DNA from: Sclerotiophoma versabilis
Taxonomy: Eukaryota; Ascomycota; Dothideomycetes; Pleosporales; Didymellaceae
Assembly: GCA_012274445.1 (NCBI GenBank)
Contig: JAAROD010000004.1
Span: 2,294,001-2,358,000, forward strand
DNA length: 64,000 nt
Reading direction: 5' to 3'
Shown here in pieces: positions 44,534 through 55,721 of this stretch. The notes under the pieces were generated by a model that saw only the letters and a list, made by a program, of their open reading frames with translations, was not told the origin of the DNA and did no database searches. Both the position numbers and the translations under genes were made by a program. Position 1 is the first letter of the stretch; each line of letters begins with the position of its first letter.

Positions 44534-47500
44534 ATGAGTGATTACGTTCCCGAGGACCAATCTGTGCCGAGCCAGAGAGACTCCACCGGTATGGACGAAC
44601 TGTTCGAGGGAAATGAGGATTTTGACTCCCGCTTTGATGAGCCAAATGTCTCCACGGGTCCTATGGACGATCAGGTCACTGCCAACGATGGATACGCTGC
44701 GGCCCCCGCAACCCTTACTCCAGGTGAGGTTGCCTTTGCGCACCAAGTACTTGGTATCGAAAGTTACCGTGAGGTAGATCCTGGTCGTGCAGAGCAGCAT
44801 GAAGATATACATAAGTCTGTCGAAGACGAACTTCAGCTCGGTACCCACCCATTCGATCACGCCAGTGCTGAGCTTGAGCCCGAGCAGCAGGCACAAAGAA
44901 CCTCCCGCGAACCGATCGATCTCGACACCACTCGGGAAGGCACGATAGATGAGCCGGGTGATGCAGTAACAACATCTTCTGTTGACGCGATGTCCCATGC
45001 AAGTGCCACCGCTGCCTCTCATCCTGTGCAACACGATACTGATATGAATGATTCCTCTTCTCTCTTCATTCCAGAACGCAGTCCGTCGCCACATTCTCCT
45101 ACACCTCTCCCGATACCACCACGTCTGAATGTCGCGTCACCTCGACAAGCATCAGCACTAGCTCTTCCCACTAAAGCGCCCAGTAAACTCTCAGTATTCG
45201 ACAGTATTCGCAAAATGCAGAAGCAAGCTCATGCCCGAAAGAACGCGTTCAACAGACACGCGGCAGCATTCCAACCTAGCGCTGACCTTGATGCCGAAGC
45301 ATACCTTGAGGCTGTAACCTCTGGCATTACGCCACCAGCTGCATATCATGTGCAGATTGAAGATGACGAAATGGCTCACAGGCAGGCCTTGGCTGAGTTC
45401 CAGAAGCAGAAGCGCCACTATGACAAGATCAAAGAACAGCACGGTGGCCACCTTCCTTTTCGACAAGATGTCGAATGGATAAAAATCACAGGCGATGAGG
45501 ACGCTCGATTGAGGAAGCGACAACGCGACTTGGTAACGGCTCAAGAAGGTGACGAACCGGATCTGTTCCCACAAGTACACACTCAACCCCGGGAGCAAGA
45601 TGAAGAGTTTGATGGTGGGTTTTTTGGCGAAAGAAGCTCCCGCAAACGCCGTCGTGGTGACCAGCCCAGCAAGCAACCCAAATCGGTGTCAATGCAGGAC
45701 GCTGAACTTCGAGCCATGCGTGTTGCCCTCGAAGCGAGTGAGGACTTGCCCAAGAAGAAGAAAAAGAAGGAAGCCGCAAGCCTTGAAGAGCATCAGAATC
45801 CTCAGCCTAATGCGAAAGGCAAGGCATCGAAGCCCAAGAGTACACGACCATCCCGAGCCAAAGGGGCAGGCAGATCGACAGCAGCGAAAGGACCTCGTAG
45901 GATGGCCAAAGGCAAACAGGAACTTGAGCGCGCTAGCAGGCAAGCAAACTCACTCCTCAACGCCAACGTATTCGAACAACAGGCCAGTATAGACGCCGCG
46001 GATCAGCCAAACTTCATAGTGAAAGATAAGGCCAAAGCCCTCAAAGAGCTCATCGCCAGTGTTCCAGTCCAGGACAAGAAGCAGGCCAGGAACGATATGA
46101 ATACTCTTTTGCAAGCCTCTAAGGACTTCGATGGGTTCGGTGCCTGTAAGCTTGCATCTGGCAGCAACTGGATGGTTCGCGGCATGAAGACGTCTCTCAA
46201 GGGCTATCAGGTTTTGGGAAGTGCTTTCATGCGCCGTCGCGAGAACGAGGCACAAGAGCCTAGAGGTGGGCTCATGGCTGATCAGATGGGACTCGGAAAG
46301 ACGTTGATGATGCTTGGTGAGTGCATTTGCATATAAAAACTTACCCAGGCTTGATAGCTAACCACATTCAGCGAACATCGTGAACTCTCGCGACGCCATG
46401 ATTCGAAACAAAGATCCCGGCCCAAAGACTACACTTCTGGTCGCAAGCCCAGCCCTACTGGGCCAGTGGGCAGCTGAGATCGAGCAACACACCGACTGCG
46501 ACATGAAGGTTGTGCGTTACGGCGCTGGCAACCGTCTCGACTCAACTCACCCTGAACGAATTCTCGGAAGCCACGACATCATTCTCACCACCTACAGCGA
46601 GATCATGAAGTCATACCCGAAGAACAATCCCCCGGAAAGATGCCAGACGGCTGAGCAGAAGCTTGAATGGTGGAAAGAAACCTACGACAAACATCGAGGA
46701 GTCCTCCACCAGATGTTCTTCAAGCGTGTGGTCCTTGATGAAGCTCAGGCAATCAAGAACCACCAAGCGCGAACCTCTATCGCCTGTCGCGGTATTATGG
46801 CGACGCACAAGTGGACTCTGAGTGGCACACCCATCTTGAACGGGCTGGAGGAACTGTACCCATACTTCAAATTTCTCAACGTCCCGCACACTGGTAGTTA
46901 CAAGATCTTCAAGAATAACTACTGCGGCAACGGTGGAGGAGAGAATGCTGAGCGGCTTCTTGTTCGCCTCTCTCAATTTATGATCCGACGCACCCACGCT
47001 GACAGGATGTTCAACGCGCCCATCCTGAAGCTTCCACAAGCAAACCAGATGACTCACTGGTGTGAGTTCAATTCAGTTGAGCGCAGCATCTACAACATTG
47101 TGCATCAGAGGTTCGCCAATAACATCAACATGCTGTCCAAGAAGGGCACATTGTCGAGGTCGTACAGTAATGTTCTGGTGATGCTGCTCCGTCTTCGACA
47201 GCTCACTGCCCATGTGCTCATGCTGCAGTTTGTGATGAGAGATCTGCTGGAATGCGAAGACATTGAACGGATCAAGAGTGTTGTCAAGGACCAGGCCGCT
47301 CACAGCAACATGCATCAAGGCCGCACCATTCTCGCCATTCGAAAGCAGCTGGAAGCTCATGAGCTGAGGGAAAAGAAAAAAGCAGCTATCAAAATGGCTC
47401 GCAGGCTAGTTGCCGAGGAAGCGGCGAGAGTGGCGAAGACAGAGTATGTTGAGCCTGAGGATGGTGAAGATGATGGCGATGATGATCCTGTCGAGGTTCC

Positions 47501-48747
47501 ATTTAATGGGGAGGGAGACGAGGGAGAGGTGGGTACACGCCGTGGCGCAGAACGCAACAAATCCGGTAAAGGCTTCGGTAAGAGCTACGACTTCAAGCCA
47601 TACATGAACAGTCTTTCCGTTGGCGAAATCTGGGAGAAGAAGAAAGAGGAGGTAAAATGCGGTGAGTGCGGCAAGCGACCTTGCAAGGCATGGTTGACAG
47701 TTTGTGGCCACCTGATATGCGATCCTTGCTATGAGGACATCTTGAACGCTGCAGCTGAGGAAGGTAAGACTACCGGGACCTGCAAATCGTGCGGATCAAC
47801 CTTTGGGGCTTGCTCTCCTTTTGAGAACGAAGAAGAGGATGTCCCAGGTCCAAGCCGTGGCACACGAAACAGGGTGGCACAAAAGAAGAAGAAAGAGAAG
47901 GAGCGATTTGATCGAGAGGACATTGCCGACGATTGGCTGAGTCTAGGTGGCGACGAAGTCCTGCCGTCCGCTAAGACGATCGCGATCAAAGCCCAGATCC
48001 TCAACTGGCTCAAAGAGAACCCAAGCGTCAAGATCATCATCTACACGCAGTTCTTGGCGATGTAAGTCTTTCTTTGAGCCTTTTTTCTAGCCTGGCTAAC
48101 GATGAGTAGGATTCGTATTCTTGCAAAGGTCTGCCAGCAGGAAGGCTGGGGAACGGAGCAGGTATGTTTTTCTCTCCAAACATACGGCTAGATTCACTAC
48201 TAACCATAGTCGCAGTACCATGGCAAGCTGAGCCTTAGTGCTCGCGACAAGGCCATCAAGGAATTCGCCAGCAACGCGCGTTCGAGTATCTTGCTGGCGT
48301 CTCTTCGATGTGGTGGCCTCGGGCTCAACCTCACGATGGCGTCGAAAGTTATTATTATCGACCCATGGTGGAACCAAGCTTCAGAGCAGCAGGCATTCTG
48401 TCGAGTGTTCCGTATCGGGCAGCAGGACGAGACGTTCATGAGCCGAATGTGTGTCAAGAGCACAGTCGACGAGCGTATCATCGAAATGCAGAAGGAGAAG
48501 CAGAAGGAGATTGACGGGGTGATGGAGGACCGCGGCAGGAAGACGAAGAAGTAAGCACCCAGGCGCAGGTTGGAGCGATTTAAGCTAACTGTGTCCCTCC
48601 AGCCTGGACATTGCCGACCTCATGCGTCTCTTTGGCAACATCGAAAAGGATGCTGATGGCAAACCATTCATCATGGTCGACGACCCTGCTGGTGGTGGTG
48701 GCTTTTACGCTGACCAGGACCACGAGGGTTACGCTGACGAGTTTTGA
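44534..48747 (+). CDS. SNF2-family ATPase/translocase with embedded zinc finger (Rad5/Rad16 group)
   Basis: Five exons (44534-46316, 46372-48061, 48110-48161, 48216-48550, 48603-48747) give 1334 residues. The first ~550 residues are disordered and acidic, then Lys-rich (KKKKKKEAAS). Helicase motif I is GGLMADQMGLGKT, split soon after by intron 1; motif II is VVLDEAQAI; motif III LSGTPILNG. A RING-like zinc finger lies between the two ATPase lobes (CGECGKRPCK, VCGHLICDPC, CKSCGS; about residues 1024-1085), the Rad5/Rad16/Ris1 layout. Lobe 2 has LLASLRCGGLGLNLT and CRVFRIGQQDE. Such proteins remodel chromatin or displace DNA-bound proteins, and some add ubiquitin. No HIRAN domain was seen, arguing against Rad5 itself. 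Confidence 0.9.
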
Positions 48748-49552
48748 GGTAGAGGGATTGTAGAGGGATTCGGTCATGTGCATGGGGACCAATTTTTATT
48801 TTTTATGGAATTCGGGCTGGAGATTCACGATCATGGCTGGTTTGACGACAGCCTGGAGGGAATCGATGTCAATTGGGGTCTTGGTGATTACTGTCGAGGC
48901 TATCATTGGGCGTTGTGCGGTGCTTGGTTTTTCCACTACTAGCGCTGGGGTGGTTCAGGGTGGTTTATTTTTTTCTACTATAATTTACCAAAAGTTGAAT
49001 GCAGCAGTGCTTCCACATGTTTCCGGTAGGGTAGTTGCTGTGATGCTGTGATGCTGTGTGGTGTGTGGTGGTGGGTGGTGGGTGGTGGAGCGATGCGGCG
49101 ACCTGGAGATCGGGCCGAGAGTGGCAGGCCCACCGTTGACGTCTCCGCCATGCGGAGCATGTGGCCGGCGCGGTTGAAGATTGACACACATCTGAATAGC
49201 AACGCCTTGTGTCGCAGATTGCACTTGGCCTGCAGCCGTCGACGAGGCACACGCACGCAACGGTACAGTGCAGTGGCTGTCGCAGATAAGACAGCACGGC
49301 GACCAATCAGGCCCCAGCAGATAGCAGACTCGCGCATTCGCACCCTCATGTACCGGCCGGCGTGAGCGTCTCCTGTGGTGCGAGATAGTCCGGCGAGCCA
49401 TGTTGACAGCGGGACTTGGTCTGAACCACGACAGACAGTGCGACAGAAGGTACTCGGCTGCCGCTGATTAATGTCGCGCTGAAGGCAGCCACCGCGCCCC
49501 GCCATCGGACAGCCCACGGATTGTGTACGACGACGATCGCTCGAGCGCTGCC
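48748..49552. other. intergenic region upstream of the Zn2Cys6 gene
   Basis: About 0.8 kb. It includes a GTGGTG-type imperfect repeat near 49055-49090. The long minus-strand ORF covering this and the next gene is a GC-rich shadow. No gene supported. Confidence 0.5.
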
Positions 49553-52504
49553 ATGGACGCCGTCGCGGCAGAAGCGCATGCGAGCGCGCCCGCCACCACG
49601 ACACAGCACGCGCCGCAACCACCGCGGGCGAAGAAGGGCCGGCGGGGGAAGAAGAGTGCCGAGGAGGACGAGGCCAGCAAGAAGCGGCGCTGCATCTCCA
49701 GCGCGTGCGTGCCCTGCAGGAAGAGGAAGAGCAAGGTACGTGACCGCCGCGCTTCTCCGCGGGCCCTCGCGCGCCCGTACACACACGCCGTCTACTGACA
49801 ACGCCCAGTGCGACGGCACCACGCCCGCCTGCTCCGCCTGCGCCGCCGTCTACAACACCGAGTGCATCTACGACCCCAACTCGGACCACCGCCGCAAGGG
49901 CGTCTACAAGAAGGACGTCGACAACCTCAAGACGCGCAACTCGACCCTCCAGACCCTCATCCACGCCATCCTGAACTACCCCGAGGACCATGTCGCCGCC
50001 CTCGTCCAGCAGATACGCACCTGCGAGAGCCTGGACGCCGTCGCCGAGGCCATCATAGCCAAGGAGAATGGCGGCGACGACGACGACGACGACGAGCCCG
50101 TCAGCCCCCTGACCACCCCCGCCCTCACCCCCACCAAGCCGACCTTCGAGAGCCAGCTGAGCGGGAAGATGGGCGAGCTGCGGCTCGAGGACGGCTCGAC
50201 GAGGTACATTGGCGGCACCTCGCACCTGATCTACCTGGGCCAGCACAACGAGGCCGCCGAGTCGCCGGATCCCTATGCAGACGAGCAGTACCAGCAACTC
50301 GAGGACCCCTACTGTACCTGGACCACCGTCACCTCGGACCCGGAGCTCGTCCAGCACCTCATCAGCATGTACTTCTGCTGGCACTACAGCTTCTTCACCA
50401 CCCTCTCCAAGAACCTGTTCCTGCACGAGTTCCAAGCTGGCAAGCCGCCGCCCGGCTCTGCCAGGAAGATGCAGTACTGCACCCCATTGCTGGTCAACGC
50501 TATGCTGGCCCTGGGCTGCCACTTCACCTCTCTGCCTGCTGCACGAGCTGTGCGGGACGACTCAGCGACTGCCGGCGACCACTTCTTCCGCGAGGCCAAG
50601 CGTCTGATCATGGAGGAGGACTTGCACGAAGTGCCTGCACTGCCAACCGTCCAGGCGCTGGCGCTGATGTCTGTACGCGAAGCTGGCTGCGGGCGAGAGG
50701 CCAAGGGGTGGGTGTACAGCGGCATGTCCTTCCGCATGGCCTGCGATCTCGGTCTCAACCTCGGCATGCACAGCAAAGACGCCATCGACGAGACGGAAGA
50801 AGACGCGCGCCGCATCACTTTCTGGGGCTGCTTCCTGTTCGACAAGTGCTGGAGCAACTACCTCGGCCGCATGCCGCAGCTGGCGAACAACATCATCACA
50901 GTCCCCAAGTTCGACGTCTTCCCCATGGAGGATGCAGAGACTTGGAGTGCGTACACAGACTCGGGAATCAGCCAGGCGCACTCGCAGCCCTCGCGGACGA
51001 GAGCCGTTGCGCTGCAGATTTCGAAGCTGTGCGAGATCTCGAGTGATCTGATGCAGTTCTTCTACAACCCCATTGATATGGACAAGACCAAGGGCAAACA
51101 GGCCGAGCTGAAGAAACTCAGTGAGATACATGTGCGCCTGGAAACGTGGAGAAGAGAGTTGCCCAAGGAGCTGGAGCCAAAAGAAGGCGGGCTCCCGCAC
51201 ATGCTCGTCATGCAGTGAGTTGTACTGGCTAAGCCTTGCCTGCCCCGCTAACCATTACCAGCATGTTCTTCCAACTCCTCTACATCCACCTTTTCCGGCC
51301 CTTCCTGAAGTACAACCCCGACAACTCCCCTCTCCCGCCCAACGTCTCGCCTCGGAAACAATGTACACAAGCCGCAGCCATGATTTCAAAACTCCTCCGC
51401 CTGTACAAGCGCTCGCACGGTTTGCGCCAGATCTGCAATATCTGCGTCTATATCGCGCATTCCGCTTGCACCATCCACTTACTCAACCTCCCCGAGAAGA
51501 ATGCTAAACGTGACATCATCCACGGTATCAAGCACCTCGAAGAGATAGCTGAAGGTTGGCTATGCGCACGGCGTACTTTGGGCATCCTCAGCGTCCTGGC
51601 TAAACGCTGGAAAGTCGAACTTCCGGAAGAAGCCGCTGCGGTCCTCGCGCGGACGGACGAGAAGTTTGGGCCCTGGAATGAAATCAGCACGCCCAAGGCA
51701 ACACGAGCTGAGCCGATGATGATCACAGAAGGCCAGCAGCCAACAAGCCCAACACAAAAGTTTTCTCCAAGCCTGCAACCATACAGTATGAACATTGCAG
51801 ACGTGGCAACACCAAACTTCCCAACCAGAACGCCAGCGTCAACAAGCGGTGCTGCTGCAGCCGCATACGTAAGCCACCCCCAAACCACAGCATCCTCGTA
51901 CGCCCAGCCCACCTTGCCCTTTGCACGCGACCCTTGCTCCATCCCCCCGACCGACCTGACTCACACCCGCCTCCAGCGCCATCCATCGGACCCTCTCAAC
52001 CACACAACACCCAACCACGCGCACACACCCGCCACGCCGGCGTCAACACAAGCCCGACAGTCTCTCGACGGCATGAGCTCCGCGGGCGCGTCCCCTTCGC
52101 AGCTATTTGGTGGCGTAGACCAGTTAATAAGAGAAGGCCAGGATTGGATCTTCAGAGACCAGACGCAGCTCGCGAGCGGGTTCGACAACTGGAGCAACCA
52201 GGAGTTTGGCGACATTGCGAGCTGGTTCGCGTCGACTGGGGCGTCGACTGGGGCGTCGCCAGGGGCTGCAGCGTTTGGTCCGGGGCCCGCTAGCCAGAGC
52301 ATGAACGGCGGGCCCGTTGGAGGGGGAGGGGGAGGGGGAGTAGTAGTAAACGGCGGCGGCGGCGGCGGCGGCGGGGGGCTAGCCAATGGGTACAACGTCA
52401 ACGGCGTGCCGCTGAACGGTGGGCCAAACGGAAACGCAGGGATGGGGGGGATGGGGGGGATGCAAGGCTTTACCTACGACGAGCGGAGCTGGTACGACAA
52501 TTAA
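49553..52504 (+). CDS. Zn2Cys6 fungal transcription factor
   Basis: Three exons (49553-49735, 49809-51214, 51262-52504) give 943 residues. The binuclear zinc cluster spans about residues 53-84: ACVPCRKRKSKC, then DGTTPACSACAAVYNTEC. Intron 1 falls just before the third Cys. A linker YDPNSDHRRKGVYKKD leads to a coiled-coil-like stretch. The fungal-specific regulatory domain is visible around residues 220-520 (LALMSVREAGCGREAKGWVY, ITFWGCFLFDKCWSNYLGR). The last ~280 residues are Pro/Ser/Thr/Gly-rich with two polyglycine tracts, likely an activation domain. The arrangement resembles regulators often annotated as NirA-like, but I cannot assign targets. Located in a GC-rich segment with long antisense shadows. 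Confidence 0.9.
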
Positions 52505-52537
52505 CCAGTGGGCACTTGGGCTCAGACACATTCCGTA

Positions 52538-52568
52538 TTTTTTTTTTTGTTTTTTTTTGTTTTTTTTT
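52538..52568 (+). repeat. interrupted poly-T tract (T11 G T9 G T9)
   Basis: Three T runs separated by single G, directly after the Zn2Cys6 stop codon. Probably within the 3' UTR. Confidence 0.85.
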
Positions 52569-52592
52569 GCTGAGTGTTGTGTTGTGCTGCTT

Positions 52593-52630
52593 GAGAAGAA
52601 AGAAAAGGAGAGGAGAGGAGAGGAAAGGGA
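52593..52630 (+). repeat. polypurine tract with AGGAG repeats
   Basis: Thirty-eight consecutive purines on the plus strand, including several GGAGA units. Such tracts can adopt triplex structures. Confidence 0.75.
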
Positions 52631-52730
52631 TATACCAATCTTGTGTGGCGTTGTGGGAGCGTTGGATCTTGGATATTGGAGTATTTGATTTGATGAATGT
52701 AATTGAATAACATTCCGAGACTTGACACAT

Positions 52731-52806
52731 GACAGATGGCAGACGACAGACGACAGACGGCAGACGACAGACGACAGACGACAGACGACAGACGACAGAC
52801 GACAGA
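52731..52806 (+). repeat. 7-bp minisatellite, unit CAGACGA
   Basis: About 76 bp of head-to-tail CAGACGA units with a few single-base variants (GGCAGACGA). Roughly ten to eleven copies. Confidence 0.85.
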
Positions 52807-52895
52807 TTCGAAACACGTAACAGACGTGAAAGACGTGACAGCCATGAACAAAATTTCAATACTTTTTAAAATTGTATTGTATTGTATGATATGGT

Positions 52896-52925
52896 ATAGT
52901 ATAGTATAGTATAGTATAGTATAGT
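52896..52925 (+). repeat. ATAGT microsatellite, six copies
   Basis: Six perfect ATAGT units, preceded at 52871-52885 by three ATTGT units and followed by a C/T-rich tract. Confidence 0.9.
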
Positions 52926-53017
52926 ATCTAACATTTCCTTTCCTTTCCTATCCTCCCTTCCTTCCCTTTTCTGCGAGTTAGGTGAGGAATCTCACAACGT
53001 TGATTTCAAAAACAGGG

Positions 53018-53027
53018 CCCCCCCCCC
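53018..53027 (+). repeat. poly-C run (10 C)
   Basis: Ten consecutive C; length may vary through sequencing error. Confidence 0.8.
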
Positions 53028-53124
53028 TTCCACCTTTCAGAGGCCAGACGACGATCTAGTGCTATGTACATGATGAGGCGAGCATGGCTCGAAGAAGGGT
53101 ATGCATATATGTATGTATGTATGA

Positions 53125-53164
53125 ATGGATGGATGGATGGATGGATGGATGGATGGATGGATGG
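53125..53164 (+). repeat. ATGG microsatellite, ten copies
   Basis: Ten perfect ATGG units, preceded by a short GTAT repeat. Confidence 0.9.
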
Positions 53165-53191
53165 ATGATTGAAGGGTAAAACAAAGATGGG

Positions 53192-53207
53192 AAAAAAAAA
53201 AAAAAAA
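53192..53207 (+). repeat. poly-A run (16 A)
   Basis: Sixteen consecutive A in the same microsatellite-rich spacer. Confidence 0.85.
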
Positions 53208-53457
53208 CACGCAAGAGGAACAAAGTTAAAAACACACGATAAAAAAAAGAGCTTCAAAGATCAAAATTACAAAACTTTGCCTGGATGCACTATCCAAGGC
53301 GCCCTCCAACCCCCCTAACGCCAGGAGTCGTAACGTCGTCTTCGTTCGTGCTCCGGGAAAGACAGAGAACAGGCTCGCTAAGTACTGACAAGAGGAAGAA
53401 AGGGAAACGCTATGCAAGGTAAAAAAGATGCTGGGCCTATCATGCAAAAGTGGTGGT

Positions 53458-53475
53458 GATGATGATGATGATGAT
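53458..53475 (+). repeat. GAT trinucleotide repeat
   Basis: Six GAT units just before the 3' end of the minus-strand unknown gene. Confidence 0.8.
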
Positions 53476-53532
53476 GTCGGGACCGCCTTCTTGTCCAAAA
53501 AAAACCCCATCGACTCATCACTCAGAGTGTGT

Positions 53533-55087
53533 TCAAAAGTCCACACTCCATCTCAGCCTCGGATCTCTCTCGACGACGCCCTGGCTGTCAAAGGGGGCAC
53601 GCACCGGCTCCCCGTCCTTGACGTGACTCCAGCCTCTCGATGTGGTGAGAGGGCTGCCGTTCCACTCGTCCCTCGCGCTCTCGGCAAGGTCGGCGTACGA
53701 CGGCGGCAGGCGAATCTTGGCTTCGACCAGCGGGGCGGAAACGAAGCGCGAGTTCAGCAGGGCGCGGGGCGAGACGGTATCCTGCAGAAAGTTGAGCGAC
53801 GACATGTCCGAGGAGTTGAGGGGTGCGCGCTCGCGTTCGCGACGGGGCGTTGTGTGCGGGGCGGGGAGGGAGTCGGAGGATCGGGTGGGGTTGCGGTAGT
53901 GAGCATGGTCTGGTCGTGCCGGAAAGCGGTTCTCGTCGCTGCTCTGCGGGGCGGGCGGAGAGGCGTCGGGGCCAGAGCGGCTGGATAGCACGGTGGAGAG
54001 GACGGGGCGGGTTGGCCTGACGGAGAGGGTGCGGGAGGCGGCCGGGGTGGTGGAGCCGGTCCTGACAGAGTTGTGCGAGTCGAGTGTGTCGGTTCTGTGG
54101 AGGGCGACTGCCGTGTCCGGGCGCTTCCTCGAGCTGGTGGACGAGGGCGGTCGTGGTTGGGGGGTCCGGCTCCTGTTGCGGCGCTGGGTGGAGAGCAGGT
54201 CGGTGTAGGAGGGCTGCGGGGTGAGGGAGGGCAGTTCCTGGGTCTGGCCGCGGTCCAGGCTGTGCATCAGCTGGCGGGCGCTGAGCTGGCGCTGGAGGCT
54301 CAGCTCGACGCGGCTGCTTGCGCCGCTCCCGCTGCGGCTGCGGTGTGTTGCGCGCTCCTTGCCGGCCATGACACTGGCCTTGGGCGGGGGCTGCAGCATC
54401 CAGCGGTTGTCGGCAACGTCGGAGGAGGGCAGACTGACGACGGGCGGGTGCAGGTCGTTGACGGGCGGGGCGCGGGCCGAGTAGTAGCTGCCCGAGGTCG
54501 ACGTGGGCGGCCGGCTCGTCTTGTCGGCCAGCAGGCTGGCGCGGCCGCTCGACGACGAGGGCGAGGGGGTGTGGTGGGCGCGGACGGGGGCCTCGTGCAG
54601 GCCCCACAGGTGCTCGTCCTCGCGCTGGTAGCGCTTCAGGTTCCACGTCTCGTCGTCGGCCGTGTCGTCGCTGAGGCGCAGGTGCTTGGCGCCGTCGCCG
54701 TCCAGGCTGCTGCCCGTCTGGCTGACGACGGCGCTCTGCAGGCCTGGCTTGGGCGGGCCGCGGGTGGTGGCCGTGTTGGCCCGGCGCGCTCTCCGCGGCG
54801 GCGGACCGGGGCCCAGCGCGATCTCCTCGCCCCAGTAGGGGTTCGTGCCAGTGGGCTCCGGGTGGTGGTAGGCCTCGGGCTGCTCGAGCACCAGCTGCTC
54901 GCGCGCTTTCCGCGCGCGCTTGGCCTCTCGCCGTCGCCTGCGGCCGTCGGTGTAGCCGGTGCAGGGGGCGCACGAGGCGTAGTGGAAGACGGCGCTCTGG
55001 CGCGGGCGGTTAGCAGACGGCCATGGCATGGGCAGGCAGGGCGGGGCGGCGTCGACGTACCTGGACTCCGCGCAGGAACCACGACAT
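53533..55087 (-). CDS. unknown low-complexity protein with conserved-looking N-terminus
   Basis: Two exons on the minus strand (55087-55061, 54996-53533) give 496 residues. Exon 1 encodes only MSWFLRGVQ; exon 2 continues SAVFHYASCAPCTGYTDGRR, then an Arg-rich run and a Pro-rich GTNPYWGEEIALGPGPPPRR. This N-terminal block looks constrained and its CAPC could be lipidated or bind metal (inference). The remainder is Ser/Pro/Arg-rich and disordered, with a more ordered tail (PPSYADLAESARDEWNGSPL, LRWSVDF). I do not recognise a family. Without exon 1 the ORF would start from MPWPSANRPRQ, read from the intron; the spliced form is preferred because the donor and acceptor are good and give a smooth hydrophobic start. 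Confidence 0.68.
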
Positions 55088-55130
55088 GCCGGCGGCGGGC
55101 GGGACGAGCGGCGGGCGGGTGCGGCAGCGC

Positions 55131-55175
55131 GGGCAGCGTGGGCAGCGTGGGCAGCGTGGGCAGCGTGGGCAGCGT
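55131..55175 (+). repeat. 9-bp tandem repeat GGGCAGCGT, five copies
   Basis: Five perfect GGGCAGCGT units with degenerate copies on both sides, just upstream of the start of the minus-strand unknown gene. Confidence 0.9.
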
Positions 55176-55369
55176 GGGCGGCGGGGGCACGGCGACAGGA
55201 GGTCGCGGGCTAGGACGTCGCTCGCGTGCGCTGCAGCGGTCGCGCGGGGAGGTGCCGGTGGAGGAGCGGGAGACGGGCGGCACAATCACACTGCGCGGTC
55301 TGGAGAGGCATTGCAGCCGGCGAGAAGACAGCCGGGCGCGGTTGCAGGGCGACGAGCAGAGTCGGTCGC

Positions 55370-55421
55370 GGTGGGTGCGGTGGGTGCGGTGGTGCGGTGG
55401 TGCGGTGGTGCGGTGGGTGCG
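55370..55421 (+). repeat. GGTGC/GGTGGTGC-type tandem repeat
   Basis: Imperfect array of GGTGC and GGTGGTGC units over about 50 bp in GC-rich intergenic DNA. Confidence 0.75.
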
Positions 55422-55694
55422 CAGAGGGAGGGCGCGCGAGTGTTTCGTGCAGGCGCGGCCACGGACCAGGCAGTCCGCTGTCGTGGTCGAGCGGATGACG
55501 AGCAGCGGATGGTACGAGCGGATGAGCAGACAGCCACGGCCGCTCCTAGTCGCATTGGCGCTCGCCTCGGCCCCCGACAGAGTCCCCGTCGCGCGCGCTG
55601 CTGCGGTCGCCGTCGCCGTCGCCGTCACCGTCTCTGCCCTCTGCGCAGAAGACGCGCGCGCGCCCGCCTCTGCTGAGCAGCCGCACAGCCCGTC

Positions 55695-55721
55695 GCCATC
55701 GCCATCGCCATCGCCATCGCC
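55695..55721 (+). repeat. GCCATC hexanucleotide repeat
   Basis: Four GCCATC units; a related GTCGCC array lies at about 55606-55626. Confidence 0.8.

Larger units (their letters stand above)
52505..53532. other. tail-to-tail intergenic spacer rich in simple repeats
   Basis: About 1 kb between the 3' ends of the Zn2Cys6 gene and the unknown minus gene. It is made up largely of homopolymers and microsatellites, which are listed separately. No coding signal. Confidence 0.7.

Noticed and set aside
48978..50522. 514-codon minus-strand ORF
   Set aside because: It lies antisense to the zinc-cluster end of the Zn2Cys6 gene and has no domain; GC-rich shadow.
49808..51046. 412-codon plus ORF within the Zn2Cys6 gene
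   Set aside because: Same strand but wrong frame; the zinc cluster and regulatory domain are in the other frame.
52731..52806. CAGACGA array considered as a CRISPR-like or telomeric repeat
   Set aside because: Units are directly adjacent without spacers and do not match TTAGGG; it is a simple minisatellite.
53588..54973. 461-codon minus ORF in a second frame
   Set aside because: Overlaps the preferred minus-strand gene in another frame and is Arg/Pro/Ala-biased.
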